Shown here one piece after another: positions 50,590 through 62,156 of a stretch of 64,000 nt of DNA. Location of the stretch: the NCBI GenBank assembly GCA_028673005.1, contig CM054116.1:36924854-36988853 (forward strand), written 5' to 3'. The translations under genes were made by a program, and so were the position numbers. The stretch comes from Tanypteryx hageni. Lineage: Eukaryota; Arthropoda; Insecta; Odonata; Petaluridae. Positions within the stretch are counted from its first letter, which is position 1. Each line of letters starts with the position of its first letter. The notes beneath the pieces are model-generated. The model was not told the DNA's origin. It saw only the letters and a program-made list of their open reading frames with translations, and ran no database searches.

Positions 50590-52074
50590 AATGGTTCACT
50601 GACAAAATGTAAGTGCGGTGAAACTGACTTTGGAGGGGATTATTTTTTTTGCTTTATTTGACAATTTTTTTTGCAGAATATCTGTAAATATCAGAAACAT
50701 AATATAGGTATCCTGTTTGTATTGTTAATTTTTCCAATTTATATTCTTTTTACTCGAAACAGCCATTTGTGTTGGTCCTTTAAAATAATTTTGTAATAAA
50801 TCTTAGTTATACATATGGTCTTCTTTCATATGAATGGTCAACTATCAAAATCTTAATTTATTATCTAATATTTATAGAAAGTAGCATCAAATTTTATAAT
50901 AAAATCATTTATAAAAAATGGCACATCATACTTTTCACAAACTTTTTCATATCATTATGCTTCCATTGCATACAGTATTGGCCCTTTCTTTTATTGCTCC
51001 ATTGGCCACTCATGCACCATTGTTCAAACGTCCTCATCAGAGTGGAATTCCTTTACACTTTATCCTTATTTGAAAGGTCCAAAAAGATGATAGTCACTTG
51101 TAGCCAAGTCAGGAAATTAAGAGGGAAGTGGTGCCGCTTCAAAGTGCATATTATTAACACCTAAGCTGGTTAATAAAAGAGCTCATATGTACTTCTCAAT
51201 GATGAATTATTTTAAAATACTAACCTCACTGCTGTAAGATTATGATCTATTATATTTGAGGATGCATTCATATTGTTATGATGAGTTATAAATAGGGTAT
51301 GAATTTTTCAGGTTTAACCTGATTTTTCCCCTCCAATTACGATTTAAGTCATTAAGGGTTAAACTTGATAAATCCGGAAATTTAAATTTAACAAAATGTA
51401 AATTTAAAAATCTAGTACATAGGAAAATATTTTATTAATTTTAATTGTGTAAAACCACAAGCAATTAAAATTGTCTCACAAGAAATGAAATATTTTATTA
51501 CCTTCGTACCTTTTAAAATATTTTTTTATTCAAAATGGTATTTTCCGGTAGTTATTTTACAGCTTCTCCAATTGTGCCCAACAGTTTCTCTAATTGTGGT
51601 GACAAGAATATTTTAGGCTGAGTAATTAAGATGGTTGAAACTTTAGAAAAATAGAAAGGAGACTAAGATCTACTGAGAGAATCGTTTCACGTGGGTATCT
51701 CGCAAACCACTATCCCTAGTCATCCTCTGTGAGAGTCACAGTGGCACCACCATTGTGGATACAATGTTGATACGTTGTAGTACATAGTATGTAGATACAA
51801 TGTATTTGTTTTGATTTTGAGTGGATTCCCACCACGTTTCATGTGCCTTAGTGAGTGAGCAGTGAGTGCTGTGTTCAGCGTGCATGATCTTTGTTCCTAA
51901 GTTTTTTGATGGTATGTGAATATTTTTTGTGATAAGTATTGGTTAACTTGTTCATGTTGTTCTTTAATTGTATGGAACAAGCTTGTCTAATGTAATTTTT
52001 GAAGTTTTCATCTAAAAACTCAATGGATCTTTCAATGTTGGTCACTATTTCCTCTATGGGTGGTTTCTGGGAGG
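50590..52074. other. CpG-poor intron, nothing recognised
   Basis: AT-rich CLASP intron sequence with no further element I can delimit. Confidence 0.5.
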
Positions 52075-52570
52075 GGGGGAGTAAACTTCAAGTCCAATTC
52101 CAGCAATTATAATAGGCCAAACAAAAAGGAAAATAATCACACGGTTGAAGGAACATCTAGCACACTACAAATACAATTGCTTTGAAAAATCGAGCATAGC
52201 CAAACATAGATGAAACAGGACACAGTATAAATGTGAACGACGTCAAATTAATTATTTCGTCTAACAACTTGCTCAACTCCTTGGAAAACTTACACATTTA
52301 CAAAAACCGTCAAACAATCATGAATACAGACACGGAATTCAACAAAACCTTGTGCAAACTGACAGATAATCATAATATCAACGCCTAAAAAGTTTTTCGC
52401 ATTTCTTTTGTTTTTTGTTCCCATCAATACCTGAATCCTCATTGTCCTCACAGTTGACTTTCAGTCACTGTCGAGAGAAGTTCGCCCTTGAAGATGCCCA
52501 CTTAGTGGGCGAAATGCATCGGGTTTATTATAAACTTTTATGGCTTAAGGAGTTTTCCCACCGATGTAAT
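52075..52570 (+). pseudogene. PLE 3'-end relic (GIY-YIG end, tail)
   Basis: Degenerate C-terminal endonuclease of a Penelope-like element: the frame around 52112 reads IGQT preceded by a decayed GIY segment (G-V-N-F-K...). It continues with residues parallel to the intact copy at 55865-56185 (ENLHIYKNR, NTDTEFNKTL), then a diverged 3' region, a hammerhead-like motif, and the tail TTTTATGGCTTAAGGAGTTT. Frameshifts are present (one extra base at the YIG junction). Older than the 54.6-kb copy and a different subfamily. Reverse transcriptase is absent (5' truncation). Confidence 0.75.
52484..52524 (+). ncRNA. Decayed hammerhead motif
   Basis: TTGAAGA in place of CTGANGA, helix II GCCCAC/GTGGGC, GAAA, palindromic ATGCAT, triplet ATC, then GGGT pairing with the upstream GCCC. 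The C3 change (or an inserted U) should weaken or abolish cleavage. Confidence 0.6.
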
Positions 52571-53582
52571 TTTTCTGTGTTAATATTGTTTCTCACCTTA
52601 CACTGCTGGCAATCGTCCAGGCATCTCCATATGCCTGACACAGTTGGCCATAGATTTCTGTGACTGAGTTACCCTCCTTTACCCTTTTCTTGATAATAAT
52701 TTGGAGCTACTTTCTGGGCGATGAAAGTGAATTAATTGAAGAAAAGCTTAGAAATTATAAAAAATGAAAGTTTTTGTTCAATTGCTGGTCCATTCAACAT
52801 ATGGTGAACATTTAAATATTTGTTTGTTATCTGCTTCTATGACTCATTTGAAATGGTCTAAAATGCAGTAGAAAATGTTCAGTCGGATAATGCCTAACTC
52901 AGAAAGGAAAATTGCTAAAATTGAGTGGAAAGTGAATTTCAAATTTCTATGTGCTTTAACTTGTACATAAATTCTAATGCAGAAGTCATCTATGGAAAGG
53001 AATGTTTAAACAAAATGTTTTCAGAGTTTGATTATCCAGATGAATTTTAATTACGAATTTCATTTGCATAGCAAAATGTTAATACAATAAGACTTTGAAG
53101 TTTCAGAAATTAGCAATGTAAATTAAGTTTTAATAGGGGAAGTAATCATTGTTTATGATGATGGTAATGATATATTTAGAATTGCTTTATTGTTGCAAGG
53201 CTTTCATCTATACAGGTAGTCCCTGAGATATGTCATAGATGTGTCCCTCGAAAAAAAAGTTTGTGTTTATGTTTTTGTATATGTTTTTAACTATTTGGTT
53301 GTTGTAACCATTAAGTTTTTATGTAAGTTCTTTATGAAAATTGGTTTTTAGAGTTGGTATATCATGGAGTAGAAAGGTGCTAACTTATGTGAGATGTGAT
53401 GGTGGGAATCATGTGGAATGTATGTGTGGGTTTTTGTTTGGAGCTACAATATCAAATTATCATTTATTTTTGCCATAGTCTCCTCTACTATTTATTATCA
53501 GTAGAGGCCTCTTCATTATCTGAAAGAGCATATTCTAATTTCAATTTTAAATTGTCTTATGTTACTTTTATGTATATTACAG
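52571..53582. other. CpG-poor intron, nothing recognised
   Basis: AT-rich CLASP intron sequence. Confidence 0.5.
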
Positions 53583-53751
53583 GTGATAGTAAGGACTTAG
53601 TAAGAGAGAAATCACAGCAACTTATTCTGCGGATAATGGATGGTGTACTGACACCTCAGCAAACCTTGGATCGCCTCATGCCCTGTTTTTCTCACAAGAA
53701 TGGCAAAGTGAGGGAGGAAGCCATGATATGCCTTCAGAATACCTTAGATGA
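53583..53751 (+). CDS. CLASP: CLASP exon: TOG1 domain, middle part
   Basis: Second recognisable CLASP exon. After completing the glycine codon split across the intron, it reads DSKDLVREKSQQLILRIMDG, then a segment with CFSHKNGKVREEAM, ending LQNTLDE. Fly Orbit has DSRDTVREKAQLLL and FKHKNAKVREE at the same places, typical TOG intra-HEAT loops that contact tubulin. Acceptor TATTACAG|GTGATAG, donor GATGA|GTAAGT (a strong consensus), entering in phase 1 and leaving in phase 2, 169 nt. The exon lies about 4.6 kb downstream of the previous one; the intron holds a mariner/pogo-type element, a hAT element and a PLE relic. An ATG-initiated reading frame starting upstream at 53396 is just intron read-through and is not proposed as the start. 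Confidence 0.92.
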
Positions 53752-53799
53752 GTAAGTATCTATATGTACTGCTTATATTATTTTTTATGGACAAGAATC

Positions 53800-54545
53800 A
53801 TTAGTGCTTTTTGTCATTGCTGAAAAGCAATCTTCGTGGTGTCCGTCCGTATACATATATCAGGGAAGAATTGGCTTAACCGATTTCAACCAAATTTGGT
53901 ACATTGAATTTTCACATAAATATAGGACCAAAATGGCATATTTCAACCAGATCGACTTAGCAGGAGTGCCACAATTGCGAAATTAAACTTTTCGGTAATA
54001 ATGAATTTGGAAGGAATTGGCTGAACTGATTTCAACAAAATTTAGTATGAAGATGTGCAACATTAAAAAAATCAATATTTTGAATATTGATTTAGAAATT
54101 AAGGCTGCCACAATACAAGTAATAATAAAATTCTTTTTACAAGTATTTGTGTTTAACTGTTCTCATCAATTTTAACCAAATTTAAAATTTGTAATGTACA
54201 CATATATACAAAACCATAATAGCATATTTAGACTGGATCAACCAAACAGAGGTGCCACACTTACAAATTAAATTCTTTCAGTAATGATGGATTTGGAAGG
54301 AATTGCCTGAACGGATTTCAACTAAATTCTGTATATAAGATTTGTACAACATAACACAATGAAATCAAGATGTTTAAAGTAGATATAAAGAGCAGGGCTA
54401 CCACAAAAAAGTAAAATTATATTTTTACACGTATTTATAGAGAACTGGCAGCATGAATTTTAATCCAATATGGTACATATAATCTTCATATAAATAAATA
54501 AATAACCAAAACAGCATAATTCAACCGGATTCACTAAACAGGCCT
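53800..54545. repeat. Tandem array of ~145-bp monomers
   Basis: About five diverged units, each with an ACYGATTTCAACMAAATTTRGTA-like core (near 53880, 54027, 54168, 54315, 54460). Same style of monomer as at 5.5 kb but different in detail. No ends recognised; HINE-like internal repeat by analogy. Confidence 0.6.
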
Positions 54546-54601
54546 ACTACAATATCAAGGTTAGAATTTTGTGAAATACTCCATTAGCCAAACAATTATA
54601 G

Positions 54602-54657
54602 GGTTACAAAACCCAATGCATTTCGCCCACAAGGTGGGCATCGTCAGGGGTAAAACC
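54602..54657 (-). ncRNA. Hammerhead ribozyme motif in left PLE arm
   Basis: Exact inverted counterpart of the motif at 56235-56290, with all core residues conserved. Confidence 0.75.
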
Positions 54658-55018
54658 TGTTTCAACAGTGACTGGGAGCCAACTGCAAGGTTTGAAACGG
54701 AAAGTATTAAGAAGACAACCGAGAAACAAGTGAAGCGCGGAAAGATTTTTCGGCGTGCGTGTCGTTTAAATCTGTCAGTTTGTATAGGGTCTTGTTGAAA
54801 TCTGTGTCCGTGTTCATAAGTGTATCGCGGTTTTTGTAAATGTGAAGGTTTTCTAACGAGTTTAGCGAGTTATTGGCTAAAGTTATCAATGTTAAATCGT
54901 TTACGTGTATACTATGACCTGTTTCAAAGATGTGGTTGGCAACGCTTGATTTTTCAAAACGATTATATTTATAGTGAGCCATGTGCTCCTTGAAGCGTGT
55001 TATTAGTTTCCTTCTTGT

Positions 55019-56185
55019 TTGTCCTATGAAATTGTCCTCGAATATTTACAACTTACTAATTTATGCATGTCACAGAACGTTTTTCTATTCAAAAATGAAA
55101 TTTACAAACAAACACGAGGCACTTCTATGGGAAACCCCCTATCTCCTTTTCTAGCCAACATCTTCATGTCCTCTTTTGAAAACGATTGCAAAGAAAAATT
55201 TCATTACTTTCCAGATATATGGTTGAGGTACGTGGATGACATATTCACTATCTTTGATTTAAAGAAACAAAATGTAGATGAATTTGTTAATCAGTTAAAC
55301 AACATATATCCTTCAATTAAGTTCTCTTATGAACTTCAAGAAAACAACACCTTGCCATTTTTGGACTTGCTTATCATAAATAATAGACAACACATTGAGT
55401 TTGACATTTTTAGAAAACCTACACATACTGATAACTTCATTCCTAACAACTCCTTTCACCCTATGAACCAAAAAATAGCTGTGTTTCAATTTTTAACACA
55501 CAGATTATGTAACATTCCCCTCAATAAAATCAGATATGCAAAGGAACTCAAACACACAAAACAAATTGCCGCTAAACTTGGATACGATAATAATTTAATT
55601 AATAAATTAGTGAGAAAACATAACTTTAATAAAACCTTGTCTAATGCCACTTCCCTCAAATTAGACAACAAATATGTAAAATTGCCTTATTTTCCACCAT
55701 TAAACAGAGGCTTGAACAAAATTTTTAAACATAAGGATTATACCATAACATATACAAATCCTTATAATTTGAAAAATTTACTGGGCAGTACAAAAGACAC
55801 AACAGAATCTTTGAACAAGTCCGGTATTTATAAAATACAATGCTCACACTGCGACAAAAAGTACATAGGACAAACAAGAAGGAAACTAATAACACGCTTC
55901 AAGGAGCACATGGCTCACTATAAATATAATCGTTTTGAAAAATCAAGCGTTGCCAACCACATCTTTGAAACAGGTCATAGTATACACGTAAACGATTTAA
56001 CATTGATAACTTTAGCCAATAACTCGCTAAACTCGTTAGAAAACCTTCACATTTACAAAAACCGCGATACACTTATGAACACGGACACAGATTTCAACAA
56101 GACCCTATACAAACTGACAGATTTAAACGACACGCACGCCGAAAAATCTTTCCACGCTTCACTTGTTTCTCGGTTGTCTTCTTAA
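55019..56185 (+). pseudogene. PLE reverse transcriptase-GIY-YIG endonuclease, 5'-truncated
   Basis: Open frame of 388 codons. Residues 1-3 come from the inverted arm, so the annotated start is artificial; true element sequence begins at 55028. Reverse transcriptase motifs: QTRGTSMGNPLSPFLANIF (residues 31-49) and the catalytic YVDD (71-74). The fingers and earlier motifs are missing. A lysine-rich linker leads to the GIY-YIG nuclease: GIY at 269-271, YIG at 282-284 with a CxxC-like C-S-H-C between, then the RRKLITRFKEH helix, and a C-terminus ending SRLSS. PLEs use this nuclease to nick the target and the RT to copy from it. No stops or frameshifts, but without the RT N-terminus it cannot be autonomous. 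Confidence 0.9.
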
Positions 56186-56234
56186 TACTTTCCGTTTCAA
56201 ACCTTGTAGTTGGCTCCCAGTCACTGTTGAAACA

Positions 56235-56290
56235 GGTTTTACCCCTGACGATGCCCACCTTGTGGGCGAAATGCATTGGGTTTTGTAACC
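56235..56290 (+). ncRNA. Hammerhead ribozyme motif in right PLE arm
   Basis: Helix I 5' strand GGTT-TT-ACCC, core CTGACGA (56245-56251), an extra T, helix II GCCCAC/GTGGGC with loop CTT, core GAAA (56268-56271), palindromic ATGCAT as minimal helix III, triplet ATT with cleavage expected after 56277, then GGGT and AACC closing helix I around an internal loop. Lies 50 bp after the ORF stop region, in the 3' terminal repeat, where PLE hammerheads are known to sit. Confidence 0.78.
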
Positions 56291-57054
56291 CTATAATTGT
56301 TTGGCTAAAGGAGTATTTCACCTTTATTACATTAATATATGATTACACTACGGTAAATTTGATGATAAGCACTTATGTACCACTGGAAACCCGTGCGCAT
56401 CCCTACTTATTTTACTTACAGGAAGGATTCAGCTCCATCTACTTAGTTTGTGTTATCAAATAAGCCATGGATATTTCAATGTTTCCATCTTGAATATGGC
56501 CTGATATTGGTAATTTCTGTTTCATGCACATCTTTGGCATTTTTTATTTTATTTTCTTTGCAACTACTGCTGTGAAAGGATTTTAATGTGTAAAAATATT
56601 TGTCTTAATTTAAAATAATAGCCTATTAACTTGCTAGGCTGATTTGTCGTCATTTTTGAGGAGTAGGACATCAAAGGGTAAAAGCTGTTTTATATTTGTA
56701 AATTCTTTTTTAAATCCAGTGGCATCAATGCATCTTTTTTAAATTTAGTACACTTTCAGATGCTTTAGAACAGTTTTTCTTAACCAGAGGTCTGCAAGTT
56801 GAGTAGGACATGTTTATTTTGATCTATAAATTGTTGGATGCCCCACTACTCTGATTAATATTTCAAACTAAAAAACATGAGACAATGAATGAGAAATGCA
56901 TTGACTTTTCATGGAGAGGTGGTCTGCAGAAATTCTGAGACATCATAGGGGTTCCACAACTTCAAAAAGATTGACAAATTATACATTAGAATGAGCTATA
57001 TGGATAAGAATTAATGTTGTTTTTATGCCATGATTTTTAAGACCTGCATATCGG

Positions 57055-57340
57055 TATTATGGAGGAGTGACTTGAGTGCTGGCCTTCTGTGTAGTGGGCC
57101 GGAGTTTGAATCCTCATAGAAGCTGGTTGTTTCAATCTGGGCTTGCCCTGCCCCAAAATGTTTGTTGTGAGGACACGCAAGTACAGTACTCTTTTACTTC
57201 AGAAGGGACATTAAGCAATGTGCCCCCATAGTGCTTTCTGCAAGAGTAAGGCAATGCCAGAACCGGGTTTGCCTTCTACCTTAAGTATGGGCATGGATGA
57301 AGAAGCATCTGGGGACCTACTCCGTAACTTGTTATCCCCT
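57055..57340 (+). mobile_element. tRNA-derived SINE, second copy
   Basis: Same family as 34415-34740: B-box-like GGAGTTTGAATCC, TTCAGAAGGGACATTAAGC, GAGTAAGGCAATGCCAGAAC and CCGGGTTT in the same order. CpGs of the other copy are often TG/CA here (GGACGTTAAG versus GGACATTAAG), fitting its location in the CpG-poor domain. Confidence 0.75.
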
Positions 57341-57443
57341 TGATTGACTCATAACAGCAAAAATAATTGAAAAACTGTTTATAAGGCCACAAGTTCTGAG
57401 CAATGAGGAAATCAATGAAAAAGAGAGACATTGGAAGCATATA

Positions 57444-59555
57444 CAGTGGAACCCCTATTTAACGTTTGCCTGGGGCCCAAGTTTTTTGTACCTTAAATTG
57501 AGTCATCCCTTAAATGGAGGTAATCTAAAATTTAAAGACCAAATGGCAGTTTATTAATATAAAATTATTATTAATTGAAAAATATGTACAAAGGTACATA
57601 TTATTTGAAAGGTATGCTTCCTGTCAAGTTACAGGATTTTTATATGAAAAAAATTTAGAAATTTCAGATACATATTGTCGACTCCAGTTGTAAACTAAAA
57701 AAGAAGGATGGACCATTTATTAAATCTTTGCTCTACATTACGTCTCCCACAAAAATATCTAAATGTGAGAGGACTTACCATGTTAAAAGTTATAACATTT
57801 CTTGTAGTAATTGCATTCAAAATACGCGGCAGAAAATCTTAAGTTACAAAATGATAGTAATTCTTAGATTTACATTAAAAATTCATAATAAACAATGAAA
57901 ACCTAACAAAACAAGTTCCTTAAATTACATTCAAAATACAAAGATATTAGCATTAAATCATCAAATATTTCGGTCAAAAATCAGCAACGTCATACGCGAA
58001 GGACAAATATTTTCGATGTCATACTCGTAAAAGTTGTGAAACACTAAAGGTGCAGAACCCCTTTCCATTAGCCAATAATTTCTACTTTGGACACTAGATG
58101 GCAGCAACTTCGACTGTTATCGAAAATAGTACCATTGGCAGTTAGTTTTAAACTGAGCTATAAAAGAATTAAGTCGATGGTTATCATGTTTGTTTACTTT
58201 GAAAACTGTTAATAATGAGCATTATAAATATTATATAATAATGATGTCCATTTTTAGGGTGCTAAAGTTTAAAATGAACTTAGAAACAAAAAAGTAGAGG
58301 GAGTTCACGCTTGTTGGCATTGTAAACGCATGACGTGAAGTGCAAATAATATGCACGAAACACAAGTAATGGTCATAAAAAATTTTGTCACGAAGTTTAT
58401 AAAGGTGGTGTACTGTATGCTAGGTTGTGTATGCATGCCCGGCACACTTCAGCATAAAATCTATGAAATTTACTTTTTTGCCAAAATATGGTGGAAATTT
58501 TTGGGGGGTCGGCTTCTATTCGGGCAGATATGGTAATGTAAATAAAATTGGGAGGCGTTAAACTCAAGTTATCCCAAAAGTACAGAATAATTTCAAGTTT
58601 ATAAATAGAGCACTCGGCACATCTTCCTTTCTGCACAATTCACAAAGCTTGTAATGTTTCATAGGGATTAAGACGATTTTAATGAAGGCTGGAGGGACTC
58701 CGAGAGGAAGGCCATTACTATCACTTCTATTTGGACCCATTGCTACAGAATGTCACCATGCAAATTTAACCCTTAAATGCTACACTATGGGTGAAAAAAC
58801 ACCAAGAGCAGCTGTGTTTACTTATAGCTCAAGAATGTACGGAGTAAACATTGTCCTCCCTTAGATATGCCTTCCTCTAAGTCTTCTGCTACTGTGGTCA
58901 CTTTGCTTTTAGACCTTGGTCATAGCGTGTCCTTGTCTTAGAGATCTTTCTATAGTGGAGCTCAAAGCATTTTTGTGGCTTTTGTATATTACTGCTATGA
59001 AAAAAGATAATCATGTTGATTCAAACTATATTCGGCGAAGTGCACATCATGCAAGCAGTTTGTGGTCAACATCACAATATAATCTGTGAAAACTGTATTA
59101 TATAGCTCTTCATAATATTTTTTGTTAAAGTTCATTTTGTAACATTACCAATTTTACACTACCTATGTGTGCAGTACAAGATATGAAAATTTTTAATAAA
59201 AACCGGTACCTGTTGTTAAAAACATTTATTCATACTAAATCTGCATATGAAAGCTGCTGGGTGATAATTCACCCATATGCAGTAGTAGCGTGGTTTTTTA
59301 GAAGTGTAGTATTTAAGGGTTAATAAAAATACGTCAATTCAAAAAACATTTTCCACTCAAATAATGCGATCCGCCACAACAGATGCCCGCGAGAGTCATC
59401 TATGCAACATTTTTTTGGTCCTTTATTTAGCGCTGAGTCAGGATGGCATTAAGTGGAATCATCGACGACGTTAATTTGAATATGGGTAGTAATTTTTGAA
59501 CGACGTTAAGTTGAATTGACTTTAGTCGAAGTGACGTTAAATCGAGGGCACACTG
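57444..59555. mobile_element. pogo/Tigger-like element without transposase
   Basis: 2.1 kb with inverted ends CAGTGGAACCCCTATTTAAC and GTTAAATCGAGGGCACACTG (about 16 of 21 positions), each flanked by TA. Such CAGTGgAACCtC-style ends are typical of pogo/Tigger. No transposase frame; a TTCGGGCAGATATGGTA stretch near 58519 looks like an end of another pogo family and may be nested. Confidence 0.7.
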
Positions 59556-59559
59556 TAAT

Positions 59560-59880
59560 TCACAACCATGGTAGAGGAAACCTTATACAGACCATGCTAT
59601 ACGTACACAGTACCTCCCTACATCACATCTCTCATGTACATGCCATTTTCCACTCACTTTCCATTGGTTATTCAGTATTTCAATCCCACCTGATAATTTA
59701 ACAAAAGAACTAGACACAGTTAAGCTACTCACGAACAATAATAGTTTTATTCCTAATCTCATAAACAAACTTTTCAACAAAAAATTAAAAAAAAAATTAT
59801 TCACCTGTCTTTTTTTCCAACACCCTGAAAAAAATCTCCTAAATGGTGCAAATTCCCATTTACTGGCAGTTTATCACACA
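59560..59880 (+). pseudogene. PLE fragment (RT C-terminal region)
   Basis: Degenerate frames give Y-R-(K)-P, then HFPLTFHWLFSISIPPDN, then LTKELDTVKLLTNNNSFIPN and LINKLFNKKL, the order expected just after the RT core of PLEs (compare FLTHRLCNIPL and NNLINKLVRKHN in the 55-kb copy). Frameshifted, no nuclease. It is a third or fourth PLE lineage, sandwiched between two pogo-type elements. Confidence 0.6.
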
Positions 59881-59929
59881 AACTGGCCAATCTACTCCTG
59901 AAGGAAGATTTCTGAGTTGCGTTCTACAC

Positions 59930-60909
59930 ATCCCTCACCCTTGGCAAGAGTCTTATCAATGCTAAAGTTTAAAGAACTCTGGTGTCTGTCCATGAAAAAA
60001 CACGATTTACTGTAGTACTGGCATGCATGGTGGATGGTACAAAATTGAAGTCAGTTGTTATTTTCAAAAGGAAAGCGTTACCAGAAAATGTTAAATTTGT
60101 ACCAGACATCACTGTGCAGGCCCACGAAAAAGACTGGATGGATAAAGCATGCACCCAACAATGGTTGCACCAGGTTTGAAATATGCTGCCTGGAGCAATG
60201 ATGTGATGTGATCAATGCTTGTTTGGGATATGTTCTGGGCACACATTACAGAGTCGGTCAAATAATTATGAAAGATTTTCAGACTTATTTGTCCATCATT
60301 CCGTGAGGATTGACATCCATCTTGCAGCCATTAGATGTTTGTCTTAATAAACCTACGTAGAAAGTGGACCAAGTGGATGCCTTTTGGTTCTGCTACTCTG
60401 ACAAAAGGAGGAAATTTAATGAAACCAGACATAACAGTTGTGGTTGTATGGGTCAAGGAGGCCTGGGATTTGATACCAGCAGATATGGTGAAAAATTCCT
60501 TTCTCAAATGTCGAATCGCAGACGCCATGGATGGATCGGAAGATGATGCCCTCTATGAAGATGATGACGAAATAGTCTCCATAAGTGGCAATAGTGGAAA
60601 TGAAAGTGATGACTACACGGTGGATGTAGAAACAATGGAAGAACTATATGACGAACTTTATATGAACTTTGACTTCGAAAGTGAAACTGGTTTTAAGGAA
60701 TTTTAATAAATTTAACAGTTTTAAAACTCTTCATGGATCATGTTAATTGCATCTTTATTGATTTAATTTTTTTTGTAAATTATGAAACTAACTTTTGTTT
60801 GTTTTCTTGTCTTTGACTTATACTCGAGCCATGGATTTTAGACACTATTTTAGGCTGAAAAGTACACTTTGACTTATACTCGAACCACCTTATACTCGAA
60901 GATATACGG
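59930..60909 (+). pseudogene. pogo/Tigger transposase remnant with right end
   Basis: DDE transposase of the pogo/Tigger type in at least two frames: VHEKTRFTVVLACMVDGTKL and VIFKRKALPENVKF (59982-60179), a broken catalytic middle at about 60190-60340 (remnants of an LQPLDV-like stretch), then KPDITVVVVWVKEAWDLIP and CRIADAMDGSEDDALYEDD (60335-60706) with an acidic C-terminus. The right terminus has repeated CTTATACTCGA and ends GATATACGG before TA at 60910. The left end is missing. Family-typical order is clear; the protein is dead. Confidence 0.82.
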
Positions 60910-61973
60910 TAATACATATTTTCTTCTCCATTTGTACATTGTAATTTTTAAAAATGTTTAATTTTAATCAATTCCCATAGCATATTGAGTAAATGCTCAC
61001 TGTCCTAAGATGAGGGAAGACCCAGTGAATCCCTCTTCCTTGGGAAAAGAAAAATGTGCTCATATTTGGCTTAGCTACTGCCAAAAGCTTCAAGATCCAA
61101 AATTAAGTACATGACAATAAATCCTGTTCCTTTGTATCTGTATGTCATATTACTGACTATCACAAATATGCACTTAAGAAAGCTAAAGTATTGACTTATA
61201 CTGCATGTTTGATTGAGGGGCATAAGGGTCAAAGTCGCTATGTATGGATTTGTTTGTGCATTGAATGGACCTTGTCTTTTGTCTCTATAGGTCCTGCTGG
61301 TACAAAAGAAGTTAATTGTTTGAGTAGGTAATGCCTAAATATTTTGTAAACAAAAGATTTGGTCTTAGTGAATTAAAATGATTTATTTTGAACACTCTCC
61401 ATGTTTGTTGCCAAGAAAAAAAAGGATAAATATTGAGGAAAAATTTGTAGTTTAAGTTCCAACGTGGCAGTACATGTTAGGTGTCTGAGTCCAAAATCTG
61501 GTTTTTTAAATGCCATCTGTATTTGTGCATTTCTGGTACCTTGACAAATGAAATTCCAAAACATTGAAATACCTTGTTATATTCTTGCACCAAAGGCTTC
61601 ATTGTTAGTGTAACTCGATATTTACATGGACATGTTTCATTTGAGTTATTATTAATTTGTAAAATTCAGCATAAAAATAAAAAGGAGGAAATTAATAGTG
61701 AAACATCTAATTATTTAATTTGGTTTTCTCTATGAACGTTATTACATAATAATGTACTTTTTAACATGTAACTATAATACTTAGTTGTAAGGCAGTGTTA
61801 TCTCCAAGTAAAGAATAATTTAATGACTCACTTCTAAAAACTGAAACTCATTTTTTTTATTTACTATAATTTTCATTGTAAAGATTTCTAGTGGCTTATT
61901 TATTTTAGTTCTCTTTCATACTATAATTAATGCCAAAAATAATTATTATAATTCATGTTTCTCATCCTATTAG
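60910..61973. other. CpG-poor intron, nothing recognised
   Basis: AT-rich CLASP intron sequence leading to the exon at 61974. Confidence 0.5.
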
Positions 61974-62156
61974 GTATGGTGCTCATTCTATTGCTGTTTC
62001 CCGTGTTATACCCCATGTTGTTCGTCTACTTGGAGACCCAACCTCTTCTGTTCGTGATGCTGCATTCAACACTTTAGTTTTCACTTATCGTCATGTTGGA
62101 GATCGTTTACGTACAGACCTTCAGCGCAAGCAGCATGCTGCTGTACCTCCATCCAA
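61974..62156 (+). CDS. CLASP: CLASP exon: TOG1 domain, last part
   Basis: Third CLASP exon. It completes the split Glu codon and then reads YGAHSIAVSRVIPHVVRLLG, DPTSSVRDAAFNTLVFTYRH, VGDRLRTDL and ends PPSK with the next codon split. Human CLASP1 has IVPHICNLLGDPNSQVRDAA and YRHVGERVRADL; fly has KHVGDRLRPDL followed by an ASKL stretch. This closes TOG1. Acceptor CTATTAG|GTATGG, donor TCCAA|GTAAAT, 183 nt, phases consistent with the preceding exon. Its CpGs survive mainly in arginine codons (CGT, CGC), while the flanking intron is nearly CpG-free, as expected for selection inside a methylated gene body. The intron before it is about 8.2 kb and full of retroelements. The gene continues beyond the window. 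Confidence 0.92.

Larger units (their letters stand above)
54571..56321 (+). mobile_element. Recent Penelope-like element in inverted twin layout
   Basis: A 457-bp left arm (54571-55027, minus orientation) is the inverted copy of 55865-56321, with about three differences (roughly 99.3% identity). Between them lies the rest of a 5'-truncated + strand PLE. Both 3' tails face outward (GTGAAATACTCC on the left, GGAGTATTTCAC on the right). A 30-nt stretch after 56321 could be the one-sided extension, with GGTTAGAATTT / GGTAAATTTG as a weak target duplication. High arm identity and open reading frame point to recent activity. Confidence 0.88.

Noticed and set aside
53396..53582. Possible upstream extension of the CLASP exon
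   Set aside because: Open frame merely reads back through the intron and acceptor site; the exon boundary is set by TATTACAG and by in-phase joining.
54707..54982. Separate minus-strand 91-residue gene
   Set aside because: It is the inverted arm of the PLE, identical apart from one residue to the C-terminus of the + strand copy.
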